From JAICIG01 sp035532215 (lineage in GTDB: Bacteria; Planctomycetota; Planctomycetia; Pirellulales; JAICIG01), in NCBI GenBank assembly GCA_035532215.1, contig DATKRK010000228.1, positions 1 through 25,404 of the forward strand: DNA of 25,404 bases, read 5' to 3'. A program made the translations under genes and the position numbers. Shown here in pieces: positions 8,683-17,500 of the stretch (position 1 is its first letter; the number at the start of each line of letters is the position of its first letter). Below the pieces are notes generated by a model. The model ran no database searches, was not told where the DNA came from, and saw only the letters and a list, made by a program, of their open reading frames with translations.

Positions 8683-9134
8683 ATGCCCCACGAACTTGAG
8701 ATCATACAAGCCGGTCCCGATCGTCTCGCCCAGCTCGCTCCTTTGTTCGACGCCTATCGGCAGTTCTACGGACAACCCGCGGACCAGGGGGTGGCAGAAC
8801 GGTTCTTGGCCGAGCGGCTCGAACGGCAGGACTCCGTAATTCTCCTGGCCTGCCGCGGGCCCGAAGCGGTCGGCTTCTCGCAGCTTTACCCGAGCTTTTG
8901 TCGGTCGCTATGCGCTGCGTCTGGGTGCTCAACGATCTGTTCGTCGAGCCCGGCGGCCGGCGACAGGGCGTCGCGGAACGGCTTATTCGGCGAGCCGTAG
9001 AATTCGCTCGTTCCACAGGCGCCTGCCGTCTGACGCTGGCGACCGGCGTCGAGAATTTGCCGGCTCAGAGGCTCTACGAGAAACTAGGCTGGACCAAGGA
9101 CGAAGCATTCATTCATTTCAACTTCGCTTTATGA
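8683..9134 (+). pseudogene. GNAT-family N-acetyltransferase, frameshifted
   Basis: The first frame gives the N-terminal GNAT half (HELEIIQAGPDRLAQLAPLF, then AERFLAERLERQDSVILLA and GFSQLYPSF). It loses similarity at TTTT (8896-8899) and runs to a stop at 9000. The remainder (VWVLNDLFVEPGGRRQGVAE, acetyl-CoA loop GGRRQGVAERL, and ARSTGACRLTLATGVENLPAQRLYEKLGW) continues in the other frame to a stop at 9134. One added T in the TTTT run would rejoin them as one ~150-residue enzyme. The start at 8683 is chosen because the domain begins there. An in-frame ATG at 8620 also exists. The stop overlaps the next gene's ATG by four bases (ATGA). Either the gene is inactivated or this is a sequencing error. 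The substrate is unknown. Confidence 0.8.
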
Positions 9135-10464
9135 CGCCGGACCCCGCGACGAAGAAACCCGCCGGGCGCCGCATCGTGCTGACCGCGCTCGGCTCGATGG
9201 GCGATCTGCACCCGTTCATGGCGATCGCCCTGGGGCTCAAGGCTCGGGGGCACGAGGCGATCGTCGCCAGCGGCGAGTGCTATCGGCAACAGGTCGAAGC
9301 GGCAGGGCTCGGCTTTCGGCCGATCCGGCCCGATAGCAATTGGCTGGGCGACGAGCAGTTCATGCGGCATTTCTCGCACCCGCGAATGGGACTGCTGCGG
9401 GGATCGGCCGCGAACTGATTCTGCCCGTGCTGAGAGAGACCTACGAGGACACGCTTGTCGCGGCGGCCGACGCCGACTTGCTCGTCTCGCACCCGCTGGC
9501 GGCGTTTTCCTCGCGGCTGGTCGCGGAAAAGACGGGCAAGGCGTGGGTTTCGGCGATGCTCGTGCCGCTCGGTTTTTTCTCGGCATACGACCTGCCGGTG
9601 GTGGACGTTCTTCCGCTGGCGTCGCGCTGGCTGCGGCCGCTGGGGCCGGCGTTTTGGGGGCCGCTTTTGCGATGCTGTAAGCGGGCGTCGCGGTTCGTCG
9701 CCGAGCCGTGGTATCGCCTGCGCCGCGAATTGGGCCTGCCGCCGACCAACGAACTCAATCCGTTGAGCGAAAGCCATTCGCCGCGATTGGTGCTGGCGAC
9801 GTTTTCCAAATGGTTCGCCGAAAAGCAGCCCGACTGGCCGCCGCAAACGGTCGTCACCGGTTTTCCGCTTTACGACGCCGGCGGCGAGTTGCCGCCCGAG
9901 TTGGTTCGCTTTCTGGACGCGGGGCCGCCGCCGATCGTGTTCACCCTCGGCACGGCCGTGTCGAGCGACGCCGGGACGTTCTTCGCCGAAAGCGCGGCGG
10001 CGGCCAGGCGGCTCGGCCGCCGCGCGGTGTTGATTCTCAAGGAGCCGCGCAACCGGCCCGGCGGCTTGCCGGATGAAATCTTCGCCTGCGACTATGCGCC
10101 GTTCTCATTGCTCTTTCCTCGCGCGGCGGCCGTGGTACACCATGCCGGGATCGGCACGACGGGGCTGGCGATGCACGCCGGCCGCCCGATGCTGGTCATG
10201 CCGTGCGCTTGGGATCAGCCCGACCATGCCGCGCGCATCGCGAGACTAGGCGTCGGCCGCGTCCTCTCGCGGCGTCGCTACGCTTCGGCTCGCGTCGCCG
10301 CCGAACTCGGCCGCTTGCTCGACGACCCGGCTTACGCCCGGCGCGCGTCGGAACTTGGCGAGCGCGTGCGGCAAGAAAACGGCGTCGCCGCCGCCTGCGA
10401 CGCGATCGAGGGCGTTGCGCGCGGTCGAGCGGCTTTACTCGTGGAGGCAAAGGAAGCCCGATGA
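9131..10464 (+). pseudogene. UGT/MurG-like (GT1) glycosyltransferase, frameshifted
   Basis: The N-terminal frame has the GT1 opening RRIVLTALGSMGDLHPFMAI and ends at a stop at 9416-9418. The rest, from about 9400 (GIGRELILPVLRETYEDTLV), continues in another frame to 10464. It carries the family's sugar-nucleotide motif HHAGIGTTGLAMHAGRPMLV followed by PCAWDQPDHAARIARLG. Joining at GGGG (9399-9402) with one extra G would give a ~444-residue protein, the normal size for this erythromycin/glycolipid-type glycosyltransferase group. The lesion is the same kind (one base short in a four-base run) as in the GNAT gene just upstream, to which this gene is coupled by an ATGA overlap. The acceptor is unknown; lipids or small molecules are usual in the family. 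Confidence 0.82.
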
Positions 10465-10858
10465 CCGACGACGCAAACGGCGTCCCGATGCCCGATCGGC
10501 GTATCATCGCGCTGATGATTTCGGGTATCGTCTATGATGATGCCCGTGATGCTACTGCATGCGGCGACACTATGTTATTAACGTCGCGAATCGTGCTGCT
10601 GCGGCAAGATTCGATGCCAAAACCCGATGCGCCTGAGCACGGCGCCGACAACGCTTGCGTTAAAGTAGCAGGCACACTCCGTGTGCCGTCGCCGACGCCC
10701 CGATGGCGTTCAACACAATTCCGGTTACGACACACGGAGTGTGCCTACTACTTTCACTTGCGGCTTCGCCGCGCTAGGCTGAGAACGCGCCGAGTGCGAA
10801 AGGAACGAATCAAGGCGAAGTGCCAAGTTTACCACGCGCCACTTTTCGAGGAGCTTCC
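10465..10858. other. Gene-free spacer with repeat element
   Basis: An ATG at 10461 overlaps the upstream stop and is open through this region, but its product reads across the family-B palindrome and then overlaps the HEAT gene in another frame, so I do not call it. The main content is the repeat at 10647-10773. A GAGGAG ribosome binding site for the next gene is at 10848-10853. No clear promoter was seen. Confidence 0.55.
10647..10773. repeat. ~127-bp palindromic element, copy 2 (family B)
   Basis: Same boundary words as copy 1 (GACAACGCTTGCG at the left, TTGCGGCTTCGCCGC at the right). The arms 10662-10687 and 10729-10754 are complementary at 24 of 26 positions. The left arms of the two copies are identical over 26 bases, while the loops have diverged. 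No target duplication is evident. Confidence 0.8.
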
Positions 10859-12193
10859 ATGCGGAACAAGCTTGCAAGCAACCGAGGGCGGCAATGCATC
10901 TGGCGGCAATGCATCGCGGGCCGCCGGTTGCGAATGCTGGGAGTCGCGGCGACGTGCATCGCGTTGTTGTTGGCCGTCGGGCGGCCCTTCGCTCCGGCAT
11001 CGACCGCGGCCGCCGCTGCGGCTCCCGGCGGCGAAACGAAACAGCCCGGCGATGCGCCGGCGGCGAAGGCGGGCGACGACGCAAATGCCGCCCAAGCGAC
11101 AGCCAGCGGCCGGCGAAGAGGGCTTTTGCGCTACGCGCGGCGGAGCTTCGAAGAGTGGCGCGATCAGTTGCTCAACGATCTCGATCCGAATACTTGTATC
11201 GAGGCGATGGAGCCGATGGCGGCCTTCGGTAAGCGCGGTTACGCCGCCGAGGCGACCGCGGCCCTCGACGAAGTGCTGCGCTCGGACCGCCCGGCGGAAG
11301 CGGAAAGCGCCGCCGGCGCTCTGGCGAAAATCGGATCGGCGGCTCTGCCCGCCTTAACAGCAGGACTGGCCGACGCACGGCCCGGCGTCCGCTCGGCATG
11401 TGCGAATTCCATCCAGTCGCTGGGGGCCGAGGGGCGCCCCGCCGCCAAAACGTTGATCAAGCTGCTCTCCGACAACAATCTCATGGTCCGCATCGGCGCG
11501 GTGCGGTCCTTGGTTGCCGTGGCCGGCGATGACGAGCAGCTTTGGCCGGCGCTAGAACGCCAGGCGGCCAGCAGCGATTCGCAAATCCGGTACACGTTTG
11601 CCGTAAGCTTGAGCTCGTTTCCTCCCGCGGGTCGCTGGTGGGTGCGGCCGCTCGTGCGATTGGCCGACGACCCGTATAGACACGTCCGCCAAGCCGCGGG
11701 CCAGATGTTGGGGGCGCACGCTCCGGCGGAGAAAGCGGCGATCGATGCCGTGGAACTGCTGGTTTGCGACGACGATCAGCAGGTCTCGAGTTCGACGGCG
11801 CAGGCGCTGGCGCAGCGAGGCAACCCGCAACTGCTTGCGGCCGTGTTTGCCGATGGGTTCGAGTCCACCGAGCTGTGGCAGCAGTTGCACAAGCGAGGGC
11901 AGCTCAGTAGCGCCATCGGAAGGCTGGCAAGCTTCCCCGACCAGGCGGAAGTTACGGCGCCGTTGCTCGCCAAGTTCATCGAATCCGAGGAGGTTTTCGG
12001 ACTGCAAAACGAGCAGTTGGCCGCCATCGACGCGCTCGGCAGCCTAGGCCCAGCCGCCAAGATTGCCTTCCCGGTGCTGAAACGCATTATCCAGCAACCC
12101 GACGTGCCGGAGGACAACCCGTTCAAAAAGCGCGCGCGGCGAGCATTGGCGAGAATTCTCGCCACGGACGAACCCGCGGCCGGAGGCAATTGA
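10859..12193 (+). CDS. Secreted or membrane-anchored HEAT-repeat protein
   Basis: 444 residues from ATG 10859, chosen because GAGGAG lies five bases upstream. A basic N-terminus (RNKLASNRGRQ) leads into a hydrophobic stretch, MLGVAATCIALLLAVGRPFA (about 27-46), then an alanine-rich linker, suggesting a signal peptide or anchor. From about 115 onward there are repeated helical pairs of the HEAT/PBS-lyase type: AAGALAKIGSAALPALTAGL, DARPGVRSACANSIQSLG, LMVRIGAVRSLVAV, HVRQAAGQMLGAHAP and QVSSSTAQALAQRGN. Such scaffolds bind other proteins. No catalytic motif is visible. It stands convergent to the TolB-like gene, whose product is also exported, with a 48-base gap. The binding partner is unknown. 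The call of fold is firm and that of function is open. Confidence 0.85.
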   Translation: MRNKLASNRGRQCIWRQCIAGRRLRMLGVAATCIALLLAVGRPFAPASTAAAAAAPGGETKQPGDAPAAKAGDDANAAQATASGRRRGLLRYARRSFEEWRDQLLNDLDPNTCIEAMEPMAAFGKRGYAAEATAALDEVLRSDRPAEAESAAGALAKIGSAALPALTAGLADARPGVRSACANSIQSLGAEGRPAAKTLIKLLSDNNLMVRIGAVRSLVAVAGDDEQLWPALERQAASSDSQIRYTFAVSLSSFPPAGRWWVRPLVRLADDPYRHVRQAAGQMLGAHAPAEKAAIDAVELLVCDDDQQVSSSTAQALAQRGNPQLLAAVFADGFESTELWQQLHKRGQLSSAIGRLASFPDQAEVTAPLLAKFIESEEVFGLQNEQLAAIDALGSLGPAAKIAFPVLKRIIQQPDVPEDNPFKKRARRALARILATDEPAAGGN

Positions 12194-12241
12194 GCGCCAA
12201 GCGGCCGTAATCCGCCGCACAAGAACTCGCCGCGGGCGTCC

Positions 12242-13306
12242 TTACTGCGCTGCGGAGCTGACCACGATCAACTGCTCGCCGTCGGGCGTCCAGTTCATGC
12301 CGAAATGGTTGAGGTTCTCGTCCTGCCCGGCGACGAGCACGGGCGGATCGTCGGCATCGGGATCGACCTCGAACAACTGCACGCGTTTCGTCTCGGGCCG
12401 GCGGATGGCCATCACGAGCCGATCGCCGCGCGGATGCCAGGCGAAATCGACCCACAGCCCCTTGCCCGACCAACGCACCTTGAAGCCGAATTCGTCGCCG
12501 CCCGCGTCGACCAGGGCCATCTCTTCGGTCCCGTCAGGCTTGGCCGCTTTGAAGCAAATCTGCGAGCTGTCGGGCGACCAGGTCATGTTCCAAAACACCT
12601 GCCGATAGCCGTGGTTGTCGCCCGAGAGCACTTGCCGCGTCTCGCCGGACTCGACTTCGTAGGTCAGGATTCTTGGGCCGCTGTAGTAGGCGATCCGCTT
12701 GCCGTCGGGCGACCACTGGGCGCCCCAGGCGGGCGCGACCAGCTTGTGGTCTTTGCCTTCGGCCGTCACGATCCACAGGCCCGAAGGCTCGGCCGATCGC
12801 GAGCAAACCAGGAACTTGCCGTCGGGCGACCACGTGGGCATCTGCCCCGGACACAGTTCGCGGGCATTCGCGCCGTCGAGCCCCACGACGAACAACTTGG
12901 CCGGGCCTTGCTGCTGGTTGCCCGCCATTTGCCAGGCGTCGAAGGCGAACTCCTTGCCATCGGGTGAAACGGCCGGCGAACCGCAAGCCGGGTAGCCTTC
13001 CAACTGAAACAGCTTTCGCCAGCCGGTTCCGTCGGCATTGAGCGAGTAAAACGCCTTCGGCGGCGTTTGGGCCAGCGCGGCCGCTGGCGCCAGGCAAACG
13101 GCCAGCGCGACGACAATCAGCCGCCGAATGGCCCAGGGAGGCCGGGCTCCCTCGCCCATTGCGACCGGAGGGCGGGCGCCCTCGCCCGCGACAAACGGAG
13201 GGCGGGCGCCCTCGCCCGCCGCGTTTTGCAATCGGTTCGCAACTCGTGTTCCACGCGAAAGAGCCAGGCCGACCTGAACGGCGGCGCGATCGTTCGAATC
13301 AGACAT
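12242..13306 (-). CDS. Exported TolB/WD40-like beta-propeller protein
   Basis: 354 residues from ATG 13306, preferred because GAGGT sits five bases upstream. An ATG at 13159 is the alternative and would start inside the repeat. A hydrophobic signal segment, RLIVVALAVCLAPAAALA (about 62-79), is followed by at least six PD40-type blades, each with a (W/V)SPDG-like turn: AVSPDGKEF, TWSPDGKFL, QWSPDGKRI, TWSPDSSQI, AWHPRGDRL and NWTPDGEQL. These form periplasmic or surface propellers used for binding. No enzyme motif is seen. Oddly, residues 31-57 are three GEGARPP units spaced exactly ten residues, encoded by the family-A repeat, lengthening the basic region before the signal segment. The frame stays open because the repeat period is 30 bases. 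Confidence 0.85.
   Translation of the reverse strand: MSDSNDRAAVQVGLALSRGTRVANRLQNAAGEGARPPFVAGEGARPPVAMGEGARPPWAIRRLIVVALAVCLAPAAALAQTPPKAFYSLNADGTGWRKLFQLEGYPACGSPAVSPDGKEFAFDAWQMAGNQQQGPAKLFVVGLDGANARELCPGQMPTWSPDGKFLVCSRSAEPSGLWIVTAEGKDHKLVAPAWGAQWSPDGKRIAYYSGPRILTYEVESGETRQVLSGDNHGYRQVFWNMTWSPDSSQICFKAAKPDGTEEMALVDAGGDEFGFKVRWSGKGLWVDFAWHPRGDRLVMAIRRPETKRVQLFEVDPDADDPPVLVAGQDENLNHFGMNWTPDGEQLIVVSSAAQ
13137..13218. repeat. Three units of the 30-nt-period repeat inside a coding sequence (family A)
   Basis: GGAG words start units at 13137, 13167 and 13197. The last two share GGAGGGCGGGCGCCCTCGCC exactly. The first unit has diverged (GGCTCC for GGCGCC). The array is translated on the minus strand as GEGARPP repeats between the start codon and the signal segment of the beta-propeller protein. 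Confidence 0.85.
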
Positions 13307-13543
13307 CTTGGACCTCGCAGATTTGGTTGCCAAACGAAAAGCGAGAGACGGTCGCTGGTCTGGCGCATTTCCGGTCTGGCGCATTTTAACGTCGGCCCGC
13401 GCCCGGCGCCGCGCAGATCCGCCGGGGCGCGCGATTTTCACCAACAATGCCTGAAGGCTAAAATCGAACTGCGAGTTCCGAGCCGCGAGCTTGCTTGCGG
13501 GGCAACCGATCTTGGCCCCTTGTTACTTCAGGAGGACACGCGC

Positions 13544-14017
13544 ATGAGAATGTCAATTCTTGAGTCAACGAGCTTCATGCTGTTGCTGGCCGCCGCAGTT
13601 CCTGTGGTGCTCGTCGCCCGAGGCGAGAATGACCCGCCGCCGGCAAAGGCCAAGCAACCAGCGGAGGAAGCCGGGGCCAAGGCGAAAGCGGCCATGCTCG
13701 ACGCGGCCCAAAAGACCCACGAAGCCGTGAACGCCGGATACGACGCCGGCACGGCGACCGCGCCGGAAGTTTACGCCTGGTCGCTGCGCTGGGCCGGCGC
13801 CGAGCGGAAGCTGGCAAAGACGAAGCGAGACGAAATCGCCGCGTTGATGGCGCACTGGCGCCGCATGGCTAACCTGCACGCAAAAATCGAGGCGCTCTGG
13901 CGCGCCGGCGCCCGCGGCGGCGAAAACGAGAAGTATTATGCGGCCAAATACTACCTGGCCGAAGCCGAACTCATGCTGACCGAGGCCGGCGTATTGCAGC
14001 CCAAACAAGCGGATTAG
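13544..14017 (+). CDS. Small exported helical protein of unknown function
   Basis: 157 residues. The start at 13544 has a perfect AGGAGG (13530-13535) eight bases upstream. The N-terminal hydrophobic stretch SFMLLLAAAVPVVLVA (about 11-26) looks like a signal peptide, followed by a lysine/alanine/proline-rich linker. The rest is a long amphipathic helical region: AAMLDAAQKTHEAVNAGYDA, VYAWSLRWAGAERKLAKTK, and a second helix near LHAKIEALWRAG ending in YYAAKYYLAEAELMLTEAG. This YDAGTATAPEVYAWSLRW arrangement resembles helical hairpins of outer-membrane-factor-like proteins, but the length is far too short for TolC. It lies about 110 bases before the BlaI/M56 pair, with a candidate operator between them, so it may be separately expressed. 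Function not recognised. Confidence 0.75.
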   Translation: MRMSILESTSFMLLLAAAVPVVLVARGENDPPPAKAKQPAEEAGAKAKAAMLDAAQKTHEAVNAGYDAGTATAPEVYAWSLRWAGAERKLAKTKRDEIAALMAHWRRMANLHAKIEALWRAGARGGENEKYYAAKYYLAEAELMLTEAGVLQPKQAD

Positions 14018-14059
14018 GCCGTTCGGACCGTCAACCGCGGATGCGTAATGCGATTCGTC

Positions 14060-14088
14060 TTGACGATCTACTGAACGATCAGTACCTT
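14060..14088 (+). promoter_or_regulatory. Candidate promoter with palindromic BlaI operator
   Basis: The 16-bp palindrome TACTGAACGATCAGTA (arms TACTGA/TCAGTA, 14069-14084) lies 46 bases before the BlaI start. It falls between a TTGACG (14060-14065) and a weak TACCTT (14083-14088) at 17-base spacing. BlaI/MecI repressors bind TAC-type dyads near their own promoters. The site is therefore a plausible autoregulatory operator. The -10 is poor, so the promoter part is tentative. Confidence 0.5.
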
Positions 14089-14130
14089 TCACGCAGTTGA
14101 TGACCGCATACTAACCCCAAGGCGATTTGC

Positions 14131-14535
14131 ATGGCGATGCCCGCCCCGACCGATCGAGAGCTGCAGGCCCTGAAAACGCTATGGTCGCTGGGCGAAGCCA
14201 CGGTGCGCGACTTGTGGCGGTCGCTCGACCCGGGCGACGCAGCGCTGCCCTATACGACCGTGCTCAGCCTGATGCAGGTGATGGAGCAAAAGGGGCTGGT
14301 CGGACACCGGGCCGAAGGCAAGACGTATCTGTATTTTCCCCGCGTCGAGCGGCGCGGGGTCTTTCGGCAGCTTGCGGCCGGATTCCTGGAGCGGGTCTTC
14401 GACGGCGCCGTGGACGAGTATCTCGTCCACGCGCTCGACTCGCGGCGCCCAAGCGCCGAAGAACTGGACCGCCTGGAACAGATGATCGCCAAAGCCAAGG
14501 CCCGCTCGCGACGGAAACGCGGAAAGGGAGATTGA
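14131..14535 (+). CDS. BlaI/MecI/CopY-family transcriptional repressor
   Basis: 134 residues with the family's winged-helix layout: PTDRELQALKTLWSLGEATV (helix 1-2), LPYTTVLSLMQVMEQKGLVG (recognition helix with the conserved YTTV.. pattern), and the wing HRAEGKTYLYFPRVERR. A C-terminal dimerisation helix region, ELDRLEQMIAKAKAR, ends in a basic tail. In known systems (BlaI/BlaR1, MecI/MecR1) the repressor is cleaved after a membrane M56 protease senses its signal. The M56 gene begins three bases after this stop, so the two are certainly cotranscribed. AAGG lies upstream of ATG 14131. A palindrome upstream may be its operator. Confidence 0.93.
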   Translation: MAMPAPTDRELQALKTLWSLGEATVRDLWRSLDPGDAALPYTTVLSLMQVMEQKGLVGHRAEGKTYLYFPRVERRGVFRQLAAGFLERVFDGAVDEYLVHALDSRRPSAEELDRLEQMIAKAKARSRRKRGKGD

Positions 14536-14538
14536 GCC

Positions 14539-17500
14539 ATGACGGCCTGGAGCGACTGGGCGGGGCGATGGCTGCTCGATTACTACGCCGCGGCGAGCGT
14601 CGTGTTGGCGGCGGTCGCAATCGCCGGCGCGCTGGTCCGGTCTTCCGCCGCGCGAATGGCCCTCTCGCGGGCGGCGTTGGCCGGTCTGGCAATTCTAGCC
14701 GTACTCTGCGCGGCGCCGGGTTGGCCGCAATTCGCCGTTGCTTTTCGAGCTAACGACGCGTCCGCGAGCGCGCCTGGCATCCCTCGCGGCGCCGTGTTGC
14801 GGGCTTTGACGCCCCACTCGCCAAATGCCGCCGATCCCGGCGGGCCAACTTTGAGCCCGGTCGGCAGTGCCGAGGCCAGCTTCGCTCGCGCCAACGCCCC
14901 TTCCCAAGCGCAAGTGACATGGCGCCCCGACGCATTCGCAAAAGGTCGCACAACGCTTCGCCTCGCTGACGCGGCGCCCTGGCTCGTCGTTTCCTTCTTG
15001 GTCGGGGCCGGATTGCTGCTCGCCCGACTGCTGCTGGGCGCCGTCCAAGTGCGGCGATTGTGCCGCCGCGCTTCGGCCGCGCCCGCCGCCGCACTGGACG
15101 AACTGAAGCAAATCGCCGCCGGCGCCGATCCGCCGCCCCGCTTGCTCGTCAGTCCGACCATCGGCACGGCCGCTGCCTGGGGACTGCTGCGGCCGACGAT
15201 CGTGCTGCCGGAGCGCGCAATACGCTCGGGGCTGGCCATCGGACCGATTCTGGCCCACGAATGGGCTCACATCCGCCGCGGCGACCTGTGGCTGCTGGCG
15301 CTCGTGCGCGGGGTGCAGGCGGCGCTGTTTGCGCATCCGCTGTTCTGGCTGCTGCGGGTCCGCATTCGCACCGACCAGGAACTGCTCGCCGACGCGACGG
15401 CCGCCGAGTGCTGCGGCCGATGCGCGTATGCCGAAGCTCTGGTCGCTTGGGCCCGTTTTCAAGCGGCAGAGCGAGCTGGCTCGAATGGAATGATGGGGAT
15501 TTGGGAAAGTCGTTCGCTACTGACAAGGAGGATATCCATGCTTTTGGACGAACGGATTCGTCTGCCGCTCGATTGCAGTCGTCGTTGGAAGGCCGCTAGC
15601 GGACTGGCGTCGCTGGCGCTCGTCGCAGGTCTTTCGCTGTTCACGTTGCGGCCCGGGCCGGCGACGTTCGCCGCTCCGCCAACGGCGGCGGCGGAGAAGG
15701 CCGTGCCCAACGTGGCCGCCCGGGCGGCGAACGCTTCGCGGCTGGCCGAGCCGCCCGGCGACGCGGAACTGGTTTCGATCTCCGGCATCTGCCTCGACGA
15801 GCATCAAAAGCCCCTCGCCGGCGCCCATGTCCGCGTCTTTCGCACGGAGCGCTCCGACCAGGTGCACCTCCGCCCGACGGGCCGGTTGAAATTCGTGCAG
15901 TCTTTTCTTGCCGACGTCAAACCAGGCGAGGGCTTCTCATCGCCCAATTACGCTTCCTCGATGGAATCGCCCGAATCACAGCGCCTGTTGGCGCAAACGC
16001 GGACGGATGACGGCGGCAAGTTTCAGTTTGCCGGCCTGGCCGCCGACGAGGCCTGGAAGCAGCAACGCGCCGTCGTGCTGGTCGTCGCGCAGTCGCCCGG
16101 CAAGGGGACGCAGTGCGAACGGGCGATGATCGTGCGGCGAACCGATGAATTGCCATTCGTGGAATCGATGCAATTTACGCTGCCCGCCGCCGTGAGCCTG
16201 CGAGGGCAAGTCGTCGACAGTGAAGGAAAACCGGTGGCCGGCGCCGTCGTGTCGTGCCCCGATGCGTGCGCTTTGGCCAAGCCGCTGCCGGGCATCATGT
16301 GCGCCGTGACGGACGCGGACGGCCGCTTCGAAATCGCCGATTTGCCGCCGTTCGATGTCGCCAACCTGCCGCCTGAAGTTTCGGACTTCGGCATGTTCGC
16401 GAGGGCCAGCGCCGCCGTCGGTATCGAGCACCCCGACTACGCGCAACAAGTCGCGGAATACGAACGCTTGCCGGCCGTCGTCGAGGCGACTTTGCAGCGT
16501 CCCGCGGCGCTGGCGGGCCAGATCGTCGACGAGGAGAGCGGTCAGCCGGCGGAAAAAGCCACGGTGCATTGGACGCACGAGCACGGCTTCTCCGGCTCGA
16601 CGCTGACGGACCAAGACGGCCGCTATGCCGCAACTGGGCTGCCGCCGGGAAAGTATACGCTGCGGACTTGGCGAGCCGACCGCCTGGATGCAACGCGCGA
16701 AGTCGAATTGCACTCCGGCGCCAATTTCGCAGACTTGCGACTGGAGAGCGGAGCTTTTATCCAAGGAATCGTCATCGACGAGGCCACGGGCAAGCCGCCG
16801 CTCGATTTCGGCGATATGCCAATGGCCGTCCACGCGATGCTGTCAGGCGAGAAGCCGTCCGACGCGCGTGCCGGCTACGTGCAGGGCGACGGAACTTTTT
16901 CGATGACCGTACGCCCGGGAAAGAACTCGCTGGTTTTCTTTCATCCCCGTTGGCGGTTGATCGATGAGAATCGCTGGCGGCTGGCGGGCGTCGAGGCCGC
17001 CAGGGGGCAAACCGTTAAAGTCGAGTTGCGAGTCGCCTCGCAGCGTCCCAAATGGGCCGCGCCGGCCGCCGCTGCGTTTGCGTTTCCGGAAGCGCGGCTC
17101 AGCGGAAAGGCGCTCGTTGAACTCTTGAAGGCCACGGAGTACGTGCAACTGCGAACGGAAATCATGGACGGCCGCGAGGTTGTGACTGAAATTGCCTTGG
17201 GCGGGCGGGATGAAATCGACTTCGAGGCGCTGGCGCCGCAGTTCGCCTGGCTCTACGAAAACCTGCTGGCCAATCTCAAGGAATTCTCCGAACTGCGGTC
17301 GCTCACACTTTGTCCTCCGCACGGTTGCGACGAGGCGCTGAAGTCGTTGCGAGAACTGAAAAAGCTCGAATCGCTGATGCTCGCCGATGTTTCAGACTTG
17401 ACCGCGGCGGGAGTCGCTCATCTGGCCGCACTGCCGAACCTGAAAGGGTTGGGCCTCGCCGGGCCGCGTCTCGACGACGACATGCTGCGAGAGATCGCTG

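Noticed and set aside
10203..11357. Plus-strand open frame spanning the GT1 end, the repeat and the HEAT gene start
   Set aside because: It crosses a palindromic repeat (VAGTLRVPS-type spurious peptide) and overlaps two better supported genes in other frames.
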